A DNA stretch of 64,000 nt from Plantactinospora sp. KBS50 (GTDB lineage Bacteria; Actinomycetota; Actinomycetes; Mycobacteriales; Micromonosporaceae), in NCBI RefSeq assembly GCF_002285795.1, contig NZ_CP022961.1, positions 6,414,501 to 6,478,500 on the forward strand, in the 5' to 3' direction. Below the pieces are notes generated by a model. It worked only from the letters and a program-made list of their open reading frames with translations, had not been told where the DNA came from and ran no database searches. Below are positions 54,292 to 62,891 of this stretch, piece by piece; position 1 is the stretch's first letter, and each line of letters opens with the position of its first letter. The position numbers were made by a program, and so were the translations under genes.

Positions 54292-55326
54292 TCAGCTGGA
54301 TTCCCGGATCACCAGCTCGGTCCCCAGGGTGATCGTGGTCTGGATCTGCTCCCCGGCGAGCAGCCGCAGGATCTGCTGCGCCATCCGCCGGCCGATCTCC
54401 ACGATCGGTTGCCGCACGGTGGTCAGCGGCGGGTCGGTGAACCGGGACATCTCGATGTCGTCGAAGCCGACCACGGCGACGTCGTCCGGCACCCGCCGGC
54501 CGGCCTCCCGCAGGGTGCGCAGCGCGCCGTGGGCCATCAGGTCGGAGGCCACGAAGACCGCGTCGAGCGCGGGATCGTCGGCCAGGAGTTGCCGCATGGC
54601 CACGGCGCCGGAGTCCCGGGTGAAGTCCCCGACCGCCACGATCGACCGGCGGTCGGAGTTGCGCAGCGCGTCGCGGTAGGCGGTCAGCCGGTCGATGCCG
54701 GCGCCCATGTCCTGCGGGCCGGCGATGGTCGCGATCCGCCGGCGTCCGGTGGCCAGCAGGTGCCGGATCGCGGCCTGCACGCCGCCGGCCTGGTCGACGT
54801 CGACGTGCGGCAGCGCGCTCGCCCGGCCGAGCGGCCGGCCGCCGCAGACCACCGGCACGGCCGACCGGGCCAGCGTGGCGGGCAACGGGTCGGCGCCGTG
54901 CAGCGAGGCGATCAGCACCCCGTCGACGTGCCGGCCCACCGCGTACCGCTCGATCCGCTCGTGGCTGGCCGGCGAGTGCGCCAGCACCAGCACCAACTGC
55001 CGGTCGGCGGACTCCAGTTCCTGGCTGACCCCGAGGATGATGCCGGGAAAGACCTGGTCGTCGGAGAAGACCCGGTTCGCCTCCTCGGTCAACACCAGGG
55101 CGATCGAGCCGGTCCGCTGCGTGACCAGGCTGCGGGCCGCCTGGTTCGGCACGTACCCCATCTCGTCGACCGCGCGCCGGACCCGGGCCTGGATCTCCTC
55201 GGCGACGGTCGGCGAGCCGTTCACCACCCGCGACACCGTTGCCCGGGACACGCCCGCGCGCCGTGCCACCGCCTCCAGGGTCGGCCGTCCCTGTACGGCG
55301 GCCGACGGTCGCCCCGCACCCGTCAC
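54292..55326 (-). CDS. LacI-family repressor of the beta-glucan/oligosaccharide locus
   Basis: A 344-residue sugar-responsive repressor. The N-terminal HTH PTLEAVARRAGVSRATVSRV and hinge VPNQAARSLVTQRTG are followed by a periplasmic-binding-protein-like ligand domain (SIALVLTEEANRVFSDDQVF, HVDGVLIASLHG, AVVGFDDIEMSRFTDPPLTT). It resembles CebR/CelR, which release DNA on binding cello-oligosaccharides. It is divergent from the ABC operon and close to GH81, both carrying GAGAGCGCTCTC sites that differ from the usual CebR box, hinting at a different inducer such as laminari-oligosaccharides. The GTG follows GGGGAGG. Confidence 0.93.
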   Translation of the reverse strand: MTGAGRPSAAVQGRPTLEAVARRAGVSRATVSRVVNGSPTVAEEIQARVRRAVDEMGYVPNQAARSLVTQRTGSIALVLTEEANRVFSDDQVFPGIILGVSQELESADRQLVLVLAHSPASHERIERYAVGRHVDGVLIASLHGADPLPATLARSAVPVVCGGRPLGRASALPHVDVDQAGGVQAAIRHLLATGRRRIATIAGPQDMGAGIDRLTAYRDALRNSDRRSIVAVGDFTRDSGAVAMRQLLADDPALDAVFVASDLMAHGALRTLREAGRRVPDDVAVVGFDDIEMSRFTDPPLTTVRQPIVEIGRRMAQQILRLLAGEQIQTTITLGTELVIRESS

Positions 55327-55452
55327 AGCGCACCTCCCCGCTCATCGTAACGAGCGCCACCGGGCGGCAACCCTCGGTCGATCCGCCCGCGCCGGAACCC
55401 GGGCGGCGCGCCGGTGGCGGCCGGCCGGCCCATGGCTCGCCCGCGACTTTGG

Positions 55453-55517
55453 GAGAGCGCTCTCTTGACAGCGCATCGTATCGCACTACACCCTGAGTTC
55501 TCCGTGAGAACGCTCTC
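55453..55517 (+). promoter_or_regulatory. Promoter with two LacI-type operators before the ABC operon
   Basis: GAGAGCGCTCTC at 55453-55464 abuts a TTGACA -35 at 55465-55470; a second copy with one mismatch, GAGAACGCTCTC, lies at 55506-55517 near the expected start of transcription. Two operators flanking the promoter suggest tight repression, perhaps by looping. Confidence 0.8.
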
Positions 55518-55590
55518 TCATCAGTAACCGACGTACCCGAGCTGTCCTAATTACAGACGAAATTAGCCGGCCTTGAAAGGGGTCATTTCC

Positions 55591-56895
55591 ATGAGAGCCA
55601 GCCCGTACCGCCGTATCGCGGCGACCGCCCTCGCCGCGGTCGCCGCACTGCCCGCGCTCGCCGCCTGCGGCGGCTCGGACGACGCCGCCGACGGCACGAT
55701 CACGCTGACCGTCGACGTGTTCGGCCAGTTCGGCTACCAGGACCTGTACCGGCAGTACGAGGCCAGCCACCCCAACATCAAGATCGTCGAGCGGGGCACC
55801 GGGACGAACCTCGACGACTACTCGCCGAAGCTGACCCAGTGGCTGGCCGCCGGCGCCGGGGCCGGCGACGTGGTCGCCATCGAGGAGGGGCTGCTGACCG
55901 AGTACAAGGCCCACCCGAACAACTTCGTGAACCTGCTGGACCACGGCGCCGGCGACCTTGAGGGCAACTTCATGGCCTGGAAGTGGCAGCAGGGGCTGAC
56001 CGCCGACGGCAAGCAGCTGATCGGCCTCGGCACCGACGTCGGCGGGATGGCCATGTGCTACCGCACGGACCTGTTCGCCAAGGCCGGCCTGCCCACCGAC
56101 CGGGACGAGGTGTCGAAGCTCTGGCCCACCTGGGAGGACTACATCAGCACCGGGCGCAAGTTCGTCGCCGCGAACACCGGAGCCAGCTTCCTGGACGCCG
56201 CGACCAACACCTTCAACACGATCCTGTTGCAGGCCGCCGGCAACTCCGCCGGCTACAGCTACTACGACACCGGCGACAACCTCGTGGTGGACAGCAACCC
56301 CGCGGTGCGCCAGGCGTGGGACACCACCGTCGAGATCATCGACGCGAAGCTCTCCGGCCGGTACGGCGCCTGGTCCGACGAGTGGGTGGCCGCGTTCAAG
56401 CAGGCCAAGTTCGCCACCATCGCCTGCCCGGCCTGGATGACCGGCGTGATCGAGGGCAACTCCGGCCCCGAGGCCAAGGGCAAGTGGGACATCGCCACGG
56501 TGCCGGGCAACGGCGGCAACTGGGGTGGCTCCTTCCTCGCCGTACCCCGGCAGGGCAAGCACCAGAAGGAGGCCGTCGAGCTGGCCGAGTTCCTCACCAG
56601 CCCGGAGGGCCAGATCGGCGCCTTCAAGGACAAGGGCACCCTGCCCTCCTCCCCGCAGGCCCTGGACGACCCGGCCGTGACCGACGCGCACAACGCGTAC
56701 TTCAACGACGCCCCCGTCGGCGAGATCTTCGGCACCGGCGCCCGCAGCCTCAAGCCGGTGTACATGGGGCCGAAGAACCAGGCCGTCCGGACCGAGGTCG
56801 AGAACGCGGTACGCACCGTCGAACTCGGCCAGCGCACCTCCGAGCAGGGCTGGGCCGACGCCGTGGCGAAGGCCAAGACCGCCGCGCAGAAGTGA
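55591..56895 (+). CDS. ABC transporter sugar-binding lipoprotein (CebE-like)
   Basis: A 434-residue family 1 solute-binding protein anchored through a lipobox (LPALAAC, Cys26). The mature part has the usual LTVDVFGQFGYQDLYRQYEA and IKIVERGTGTNLDDY opening, LGTDVGGMAMCYRTDLFAKA mid-protein, and GSFLAVPRQGKHQKEAVELA near 315, all typical of oligosaccharide binders of the CebE/NgcE type. ATG at 55591 lies 10 bases after AAAGGGG; an in-frame TTG at 55573 is less likely. First gene of the cebEFG-bgl-type operon repressed by the divergent LacI protein. Ligand probably cello- or laminari-oligosaccharide. Confidence 0.92.
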   Translation: MRASPYRRIAATALAAVAALPALAACGGSDDAADGTITLTVDVFGQFGYQDLYRQYEASHPNIKIVERGTGTNLDDYSPKLTQWLAAGAGAGDVVAIEEGLLTEYKAHPNNFVNLLDHGAGDLEGNFMAWKWQQGLTADGKQLIGLGTDVGGMAMCYRTDLFAKAGLPTDRDEVSKLWPTWEDYISTGRKFVAANTGASFLDAATNTFNTILLQAAGNSAGYSYYDTGDNLVVDSNPAVRQAWDTTVEIIDAKLSGRYGAWSDEWVAAFKQAKFATIACPAWMTGVIEGNSGPEAKGKWDIATVPGNGGNWGGSFLAVPRQGKHQKEAVELAEFLTSPEGQIGAFKDKGTLPSSPQALDDPAVTDAHNAYFNDAPVGEIFGTGARSLKPVYMGPKNQAVRTEVENAVRTVELGQRTSEQGWADAVAKAKTAAQK

Positions 56896-56917
56896 CGCCG
56901 CGAAAGGGATCCACCCG

Positions 56918-57937
56918 ATGAGCCAACAGGCCAGCGTCCGCTCCCGCCGGGGACAGTCCCCCGGCGGGGCGGCCGCCCCACCAGCGCCGCCCGGACCGGC
57001 CGGCCCGGCCGAGGCACGCCGCACCCGCCTGTACCGGTGGAGCCGGCTCGACCACCGGCTCTCGCCGTACCTCTACGTCGCCCCGTTCTTCGTCCTCTTC
57101 GCGGCCTTCGGGCTCTACCCGCTCGGCTACACCGCCTGGGTCTCGCTGCACGACTGGGACCTGATGGCCGACGACCACCCGTTCGTCGGCCTGGCCAACT
57201 ACGCGGCGCTGCTCACCGACGCCGACTTCTGGAACTCGGTGTTCAACACGACCGGGATCTTCGTGCTCGCCACGGTGCCGCAGTTGCTGCTCGCCCTCTG
57301 GCTGGCACACCTGCTCAACCGCACCCTGCGGGCGCGGACCGCGTTCCGGATGGGCATCCTGGTCCCCAACGTCACCTCGACGGCCGCCGTGGCGATCGTC
57401 TTCGGCCAGTTGTTCAACCGCGAGTTCGGGATGGTCAACTGGGCGCTCGACCTGATCGGGGTGCACGGCCCCGACTGGCACAGCAACCGGCTCGGCGCCT
57501 GGCTGGCCGTCTCCGCGATGGTCGACTGGCGGTGGACCGGCTACAACGCGCTGATCTTCCTGGCCGCCATGCAGGCCATCCCGCGGGACCTGTACGAGTC
57601 GGCCGCGCTGGACGGCGCCCGGCAGGCCCGACAGTTCTGGTCGATCACCGTCCCCATGCTCCGACCGACGATCATCTTCTGCACGGTCATCTCCACCATC
57701 GGCGGCCTGCAACTCTTCACCGAGCCGCTGCTGTTCAACTCCGGCCCCAACCCGATCCGCGGTGGACCGCTGCGGGAGTCGCAGACGGTCACCATGTACA
57801 TGTTCGAGAACGCCTTCGCGCCGAACTTCAACTTCGGGTACGGCTCGGCCGTGGCCTGGATGCTCTTCCTGCTCATCATCGTGGTCGCGGCCGCCAACGT
57901 GGCCCTGATCCGCCGCTCCGCCCACCGAGGAGGCTGA
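56918..57937 (+). CDS. ABC transporter permease 1 (CebF-like)
   Basis: A 339-residue permease of the MalF group with six helices after a Pro/Ala-rich cytoplasmic tail: YLYVAPFFVLFAAFGLYPLG is helix 1. The EAA loop that docks the ATPase reads ESAALDGARQARQFWSITVP. It forms a heterodimer with the next permease. No ATPase gene is in the operon, as in Streptomyces ceb operons, where a shared MsiK powers several importers. Starts 22 bases after the binding-protein stop. Confidence 0.93.
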   Translation: MSQQASVRSRRGQSPGGAAAPPAPPGPAGPAEARRTRLYRWSRLDHRLSPYLYVAPFFVLFAAFGLYPLGYTAWVSLHDWDLMADDHPFVGLANYAALLTDADFWNSVFNTTGIFVLATVPQLLLALWLAHLLNRTLRARTAFRMGILVPNVTSTAAVAIVFGQLFNREFGMVNWALDLIGVHGPDWHSNRLGAWLAVSAMVDWRWTGYNALIFLAAMQAIPRDLYESAALDGARQARQFWSITVPMLRPTIIFCTVISTIGGLQLFTEPLLFNSGPNPIRGGPLRESQTVTMYMFENAFAPNFNFGYGSAVAWMLFLLIIVVAAANVALIRRSAHRGG

Positions 57938-57939
57938 TC

Positions 57940-58815
57940 GTGTCGGCCGTACCCCTGCGCAGATCCGGCCGTCGCGGACCCGGCACCGACCTCTGGAACG
58001 CCAGCCGGCTCACGTACCTGACCCTGATCGTGGCCTGCCTGGTGTCGCTCTTCCCGATCTACTGGATGGTGGTGGTGGCCACCCGGTCGAACGACGCCAT
58101 GGGACAGGTGCCGCCGCCGCTGCTGCCCGGCGGCCAGTTCGCCGGCAACACCGAGCGGCTGCTCGGCAACACCGACGCCAACTTCCTGACCGGGCTGGTC
58201 AACTCCGCCATCGTGGCCGGCTGCGTCACCGTCTCGGTGGTCTTCTTCTCCTCGCTGGCCGGCTTCGCCTTCGCGAAGCTGCGGTTCCGGGGCCGCAACA
58301 AGCTGCTACTGTTGATCATCGCCACCATGGCCGTGCCCACCCAGCTCGGCGTGATCCCGCTCTACCTGCTGATGACCAGGCTGGGCTGGAACAACCACCT
58401 CCAGGCGGTGATCGTCCCGGCGCTGGTCACCGGCTTCGGGGTGTTCCTGATGCGGCAGTACGCCGATCAGGCCGTCGCCGACGAGCTGATCGAGGCGGCC
58501 CGCGTCGACGGCTGCCAGACCTTCCGGATCTACTGGAGCGTGGTGCTCCCGGCACTGCGGCCGGCCGCGGCCGTGCTCGGTCTGCTCACCTTCATGACCA
58601 CCTGGAACGACTTCATCTGGCCGTACGCCGTGCTCAACGACCCGCAGAATCCCACCGTCCAGCTCTCGCTACGGTCGCTGTCCCAGGGCTACTACCAGGA
58701 CATGTCCCAGATCTTCACCGGTACGGCGATCGCGACGCTCCCGCTGCTCGCGGTCTTCATCATCTTCGGCCGTCAGATCATCGGCGGCATCATGGAAGGA
58801 GCGGTCAAGGCATGA
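57940..58815 (+). CDS. ABC transporter permease 2 (CebG-like)
   Basis: A 291-residue permease of the MalG group with six helices: LTLIVACLVSLFPIYWMVVV opens, SLAGFAFAKLRFRGRNKLLL and GVIPLYLLMTRLGWNNHLQA are typical MalG segments, and the EAA loop is ELIEAARVDGCQTFRIYWSV. Start GTG at 57940 follows GAGGAGG and is 2 bases after the previous stop; its end overlaps the beta-glucosidase start (ATGA). Pairs with the preceding permease. Confidence 0.93.
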   Translation: MSAVPLRRSGRRGPGTDLWNASRLTYLTLIVACLVSLFPIYWMVVVATRSNDAMGQVPPPLLPGGQFAGNTERLLGNTDANFLTGLVNSAIVAGCVTVSVVFFSSLAGFAFAKLRFRGRNKLLLLIIATMAVPTQLGVIPLYLLMTRLGWNNHLQAVIVPALVTGFGVFLMRQYADQAVADELIEAARVDGCQTFRIYWSVVLPALRPAAAVLGLLTFMTTWNDFIWPYAVLNDPQNPTVQLSLRSLSQGYYQDMSQIFTGTAIATLPLLAVFIIFGRQIIGGIMEGAVKA

Positions 58816-60188
58816 CCAGCTTTCCCGAGCACTTCGTCTGGGGCGCCGCCACGGCCGCGTACCAGATCGAGGGCGCCGTCACCGCGGACGGTCGCGGGCC
58901 CTCCATCTGGGACACCTTCAGCCACACGCCGGGCCGGGTGCTCGACGGGGACACCGGGGACGTCGCCTGCGACCACTACCACCGGTACCGGGACGACGTG
59001 GCGCTGGTCGCGGAGCTGGGCCTGGGCGCGTACCGCTTCTCGGTGGCCTGGCCGCGGGTCGTGCCCGGCGGCTCCGGTCCGACCAACGAGGCCGGCCTCG
59101 ACTTCTACGACCGGCTGGTCGACGAGCTGCGGTCCCGGGACATCGTGCCGATGGCCACGCTCTACCACTGGGACCTGCCGCAGCCGCTGGAGGACCGGGG
59201 CGGCTGGACCGTGCGGGACACCGCGGAGCGTTTCGCCGAGTACGCGGTGAAGGTGTACGAGCGGCTCGGCGACCGGGTGCAGACCTGGAGCACCCTCAAC
59301 GAGCCGTGGTGCTCGGCGTACCTGGGCTACGGCAGCGGCATACACGCGCCCGGCCGCCGCGACCCGGCCGCCGCCTTCGCCGCCCTGCACCACCTGCTGC
59401 TCGGACACGGCCTGGCGGTACGCGCGCTGCGGGCCGCCGGCGCCCGATCGGTCGGCCTGGTGGTCAATCCGGCCGTCGTCCGCCCGGCCGACCCGGCGAG
59501 CCCGGCCGACGCCGACGCGGTACGGCTGGTCGACGGCCTGCACAACCGGGTCATCCTCGATCCGGTGCTCGGTCGCGGATATCCCGAGGACATGGTCGCG
59601 CACATGTCCCGGTTCGGGGATCTCGACTGGTTCGACCCGGCCGACGAGAAGATCATCGCCACCCCGATCGACCTGCTCGGGCTGAACTACTACGCGCCCA
59701 CCTACGTGGCCGCCCGCCCCGGCGCGTCCGGCTCGCCGAACTATCCGGGCAGCGAGGGCATCGAGTTCCCGGCCCCGACCGGCCCGGTCACCGACATGGG
59801 CTGGCAGATCGACCCGACCGGGTTGGCCGAGTTGCTCCGCCGGATCGGCGGCGACCAGCCGGACCTGCCCCTGTGGATCACCGAGAACGGCGCGGCGTTC
59901 CCCGACCGGCTCGTCGACGGGCGGGTCCGGGACACCGACCGGATCCGCTACCTGGACGGGCACCTGCGGGCCGTCCAGGCGGTGCTGGCCGAGGGCGTCG
60001 ACGTACGCGGCTACCTGGCCTGGTCGCTGCTGGACAACTTCGAGTGGGCCGAGGGCTACCGGCGCCGGTTCGGCCTGGTGTACGTCGACTACCCGACGCA
60101 GCGGCGGACGCCCAAGGACAGCGCCCACTGGTACCGCTCGGTCGTCGCGGCGCACGCGCTGCCCGAGGAGCCGGCGCAGCCGCGCTGA
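58812..60188 (+). CDS. GH1 beta-glucosidase
   Basis: A 458-residue intracellular retaining beta-glucosidase. N-terminal signature FVWGAATAAYQIEGAVTADG; acid/base Glu164 in TWSTLNEPWCSAYLG; nucleophile Glu358 in LPLWITENGAAFP; aglycone-site WSLLDNFEWAEGY. No signal peptide, so it hydrolyses imported disaccharides or short oligosaccharides to glucose. Last gene of the cebEFG-like operon, translationally coupled to the permease. Relatives (BglC) accept cellobiose and often laminaribiose, so sequence alone does not fix the linkage. A perfect terminator follows. Confidence 0.95.
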   Translation: MTSFPEHFVWGAATAAYQIEGAVTADGRGPSIWDTFSHTPGRVLDGDTGDVACDHYHRYRDDVALVAELGLGAYRFSVAWPRVVPGGSGPTNEAGLDFYDRLVDELRSRDIVPMATLYHWDLPQPLEDRGGWTVRDTAERFAEYAVKVYERLGDRVQTWSTLNEPWCSAYLGYGSGIHAPGRRDPAAAFAALHHLLLGHGLAVRALRAAGARSVGLVVNPAVVRPADPASPADADAVRLVDGLHNRVILDPVLGRGYPEDMVAHMSRFGDLDWFDPADEKIIATPIDLLGLNYYAPTYVAARPGASGSPNYPGSEGIEFPAPTGPVTDMGWQIDPTGLAELLRRIGGDQPDLPLWITENGAAFPDRLVDGRVRDTDRIRYLDGHLRAVQAVLAEGVDVRGYLAWSLLDNFEWAEGYRRRFGLVYVDYPTQRRTPKDSAHWYRSVVAAHALPEEPAQPR

Positions 60189-60199
60189 CGCACGGACAC

Positions 60200-60232
60200 G
60201 CGGCGGGCTCGGCTGTGTGCCGAGCCCGCCGC
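60200..60232. terminator. Perfect terminator after the beta-glucosidase gene
   Basis: GCGGCGGGCTCGGC and GCCGAGCCCGCCGC form a 14-pair stem with a TGTGT loop between the convergent GH1 and GH62 genes. Confidence 0.9.
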
Positions 60233-60280
60233 TGCACGCTCATCCGATCCTCGGATCAGCGTCCGGTTCCCGGCGTTTTC

Positions 60281-61750
60281 CTAGCGTTGCAGGGTGAGCA
60301 GGCCCGGGCGGTAGGGCAGGAGGCCGTAGTCTCCGCCGGAGCTGGGGCTGCGGCCCTGGTAGAGCAGTTGGAGGTTGCAGGGGTCGATGGTCATGGTCTG
60401 GTCGGCGGTGGCGCGGATGAGGTCGCCGTGGCTGATGTCGTTGGTCCAGGTGGCGCCGCTGTTGGCTTTGCCGGCGAAGGGGTTGCTTTCGGTGGCGGCC
60501 TGGGGGGTCCAGGAGCCGGAGAGGCTGCTGGAGGTGAAGGAGCGGAAGTAGCGTCCGTTGGCGCCGATGGCTTCGACGATCATGAGGTACTGGTTCTGGC
60601 CCTGGACCTTGTAGACCTGGACGGCTTCGAAGAGGTTGTTGGTGGTGTCGCTCATGATCTGGGTGTAGGAGGAGCCGAAGCTGCCGGGGAAGTTGCCGAT
60701 GGGCATGCTGGCTCGGTAGACCTTGCCGTTGTCGCCGGTGAAGAAGAGGTACATGTTGGTGCTGTCGGCGATGAGGGTCTGGTCGATGGGGCCGGTGCCG
60801 GAGCCGGAGATGCTTCCGGAGAACAGTGGCTGCGCCGCGGACCACCCGTTCGGGTTGGTGGGGTCACTGGAGGTCCGGTACGAGAAGGCCGTTGCACCCC
60901 ACTGGTAGGCGAGCACCCAGATGTTCTTGGGGGCGAAGTAGAACAGGGTGGGTGCGACGGTGCCGGAGGACATGCCGTTCTGGCTGGCCGAGGCCATGTC
61001 CGACCAGTTGGTGAAGAGGCTGAAGTTCATCGAGCCCCAGCTGGATCCGGTGTCGTGGGTGGTGGCGTAGACCAGGTGTCGGCCGTTGTAGGGCACGGCG
61101 GTGAAGTCCTTGAGGGAGACCCAGCCGGACTTCGGGTTGGCCAGCGAGCCGGTGGAGGTCCACCGGTACGTCGAGGGCAGCGAACAGGTGCTGGTCGGCG
61201 TCGGGGTTGGCGTCGGCGTCGGGCTCGGCGTCGGGCTCGGGCTCGGGCTCGGCGAACTGGTGGTCGGGGCCACGGTCGGCGACGGGCTGCTGGTGGTCGG
61301 GTTCGTGGTCGGCGTGCTCGTGGTCGGCGTGGTGCTGCCGGTACACGCCACACCGTTCAGGGCGAAGCTCGTCGGTGCCGGGTTGCTGCCCGTCCACGAC
61401 CCGTTGAAGCCGAACGACACGGTCCCGTTGGTGCCGACCGCGCCGTTGTAGCTCACGTTCGTGGCGGTCACCGCCGAGCCGCTCTGCGTCAGCGTGGTGT
61501 TCCACGCCTGGGTCACCGTCTGGCCGGCGCTGAACGACCAGGTCAGCGTCCAGCTCGACACCGGGTCGCCCAGGTTCGTGATCGTCACGTTGGCGCCGAA
61601 GCCGCCGGGCCACTCCGCCGAGACGGCGTAGTCCACCGAACAGCCGGCGGCCGCGGCGTCGGCCGGCAACGCCACGACGAATGCCGTCGACGACAGCAAC
61701 GCGACGCCGGCCGACACCAGGCCGAGATTGGTGGCTCTGGATCTAGCCAT
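60281..61750 (-). CDS. Secreted alpha-L-arabinofuranosidase, CBM2-GH62
   Basis: A 489-residue extracellular enzyme removing arabinose side chains from xylan. Signal peptide ends ADAAA near residue 34; CBM2 spans about 35-140 ([20 protein letters not shown] to ALNGVAC, a Cys pair); a Thr/Ser/Pro linker to about 190; then GH62: [40 protein letters not shown] (catalytic region), [40 protein letters not shown] and [21 protein letters not shown] at 61750 follows AGGAGGG. It complements the GH11 xylanase at the other end of the window. A CebR-type box lies 86 bases upstream of the start. Confidence 0.95.
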   Translation of the reverse strand: MARSRATNLGLVSAGVALLSSTAFVVALPADAAAAGCSVDYAVSAEWPGGFGANVTITNLGDPVSSWTLTWSFSAGQTVTQAWNTTLTQSGSAVTATNVSYNGAVGTNGTVSFGFNGSWTGSNPAPTSFALNGVACTGSTTPTTSTPTTNPTTSSPSPTVAPTTSSPSPSPSPTPSPTPTPTPTPTSTCSLPSTYRWTSTGSLANPKSGWVSLKDFTAVPYNGRHLVYATTHDTGSSWGSMNFSLFTNWSDMASASQNGMSSGTVAPTLFYFAPKNIWVLAYQWGATAFSYRTSSDPTNPNGWSAAQPLFSGSISGSGTGPIDQTLIADSTNMYLFFTGDNGKVYRASMPIGNFPGSFGSSYTQIMSDTTNNLFEAVQVYKVQGQNQYLMIVEAIGANGRYFRSFTSSSLSGSWTPQAATESNPFAGKANSGATWTNDISHGDLIRATADQTMTIDPCNLQLLYQGRSPSSGGDYGLLPYRPGLLTLQR

Positions 61751-61835
61751 GAAGCACCCTCCTGACGGGATGGCGGCCTGCGTATTTGTGGGGGTCGCTA
61801 TGTAGTGAACGTTAACAGCCGCGTCGCGTATGTTA

Positions 61836-61849
61836 CGGGAGCGCTCCCA
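61836..61849. promoter_or_regulatory. CebR/CelR-type operator upstream of GH62
   Basis: CGGGAGCGCTCCCA matches 13 of 14 positions of the CebR/CelR box TGGGAGCGCTCCCA, known to respond to cellobiose in Streptomyces and Thermobifida. It differs in its arms from the GAGAGCGCTCTC sites of the neighbouring operon. Confidence 0.85.
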
Positions 61850-61929
61850 TAGCCTCAAGCTCATCTATCAATGCTCTTGCCGCCGCGCGGCCCCCGGCCG
61901 GCGTCCGGGCCGGCCGTTCGCTGCGCACG

Positions 61930-62010
61930 TTCACATGCCGGGCGGCACGCCGGGGTGGCACGCCGCGTTCACATGCCGGGGTGGCATGCGGGGGTGGCAT
62001 GCCGGGGTGG
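61930..62010. repeat. Imperfect tandem repeats of CATGCCGGGGTGG
   Basis: Five imperfect units (CATGCCGGGCGG, CACGCCGGGGTGG, CATGCCGGGGTGG, CATGCGGGGGTGG, CATGCCGGGGTGG), including two TTCACATGCCGGG blocks, in the GH62/pterin dehydratase divergent region. Spurious ATGs within them could mislead start prediction of the downstream gene. Confidence 0.7.
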
Positions 62011-62043
62011 CCTCCCCGGCCGGCGGTGCGCCACCATGGCCCG

Positions 62044-62697
62044 ATGACCGTACTGACCGGGCAGCAGATCGCCGACGAGTCGCCCGACGGGTGGACCAAC
62101 CTCGGCGACGGCCTGCAGACCCGCATCCGCACCGGGACCTTCGCCGCCGGGCTCGCCCTGGTCGACGCGATCGGCGCCACGGCCGAGGAGTTGGACCACC
62201 ATCCCGACCTGAACCTGCGCTACACCCACATCGACGTCCGACTGGTCAGCCACGACGTACGGGGGGTCAGCCGCCGCGACATCCGGATGGCGCGCCGGAT
62301 CACCGCGCTCGCCGCCGAGGCCGGCGCGACCCTGGAGCACGCCGGCCTGGCCCGACTGGAGCTGGCGCTGGACTCCCCGGCACACCGGGCGGTCCTGCCG
62401 TTCTGGGGCGCGGTGCTGGGCGTTGCGCCGGTGGCCGGCGCCGAGCCGGACAACGAGATCCTCGATCCGTACGGCGCGTTGCCCCCGGTGTGGTTCCAGC
62501 GATCCGGCGACGAGGAACCACGGCAGCGCTGGCATCCCGATGTCTGGGTGGATCCCGGGCAGGTCCGGCAACGCATCGACGCGGCCCTGGCCGCCGGCGG
62601 CACGCTGGTGAGCGACGCGGGAGCGCCGAGCTTCTGGGTGCTCGCCGACCCGGAGGGAAACCGCGCCTGCCTCTGCACCTGGCAGCAGCGCGACTGA
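62044..62697 (+). CDS. Pterin-4a-carbinolamine dehydratase fused to a VOC domain
   Basis: A 217-residue two-domain protein. Residues 1-95 are a pterin-4a-carbinolamine dehydratase domain, which regenerates tetrahydrobiopterin-type cofactors: ALVDAIGATAEELDHHPDLN, LRYTHIDVRLVSHDVRGVSR with the catalytic HH/H motif. Residues about 105-217 look like a glyoxalase/VOC-type domain (LARLELALDSPAHRAVLPFW, WHPDVWVDPGQVRQRIDAAL, PSFWVLADPEGNRACLCTW). The fusion is known from actinobacteria but its role is unclear. ATG at 62044 is at the conserved domain start; an upstream ATG at 61981 lies in the tandem repeat. No clear ribosome site. Confidence 0.85.
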   Translation: MTVLTGQQIADESPDGWTNLGDGLQTRIRTGTFAAGLALVDAIGATAEELDHHPDLNLRYTHIDVRLVSHDVRGVSRRDIRMARRITALAAEAGATLEHAGLARLELALDSPAHRAVLPFWGAVLGVAPVAGAEPDNEILDPYGALPPVWFQRSGDEEPRQRWHPDVWVDPGQVRQRIDAALAAGGTLVSDAGAPSFWVLADPEGNRACLCTWQQRD

Positions 62698-62891
62698 CCG
62701 TGCCGCGCGCGGGTCCTGGCCGATTCGGCAGGTTGGACCGACGGGCGGGAGGACCGGAGGCCCTCCGGGGTCCGGCCCAGGGCCGGACCGTAGCCGCGGC
62801 CGACGTACGCGACGAATCAAGATATTGACAAGCGTCCCGGCAGTAGCGTGGCAGCGTTCGGTTCTGTCGACAATGGTGGAGTCGAGGCTGC

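Noticed and set aside
60281-60825. GH62 catalytic part suspected of a codon-use island like GH11
   Set aside because: GAA codons are present but Lys and Gln codons are mostly AAG and CAG, so the contrast is not convincing.
61981-62043. Upstream ATG for the pterin dehydratase gene
   Set aside because: It lies inside the tandem repeat and adds a Gly/Pro-rich tail not seen at the start of this family.
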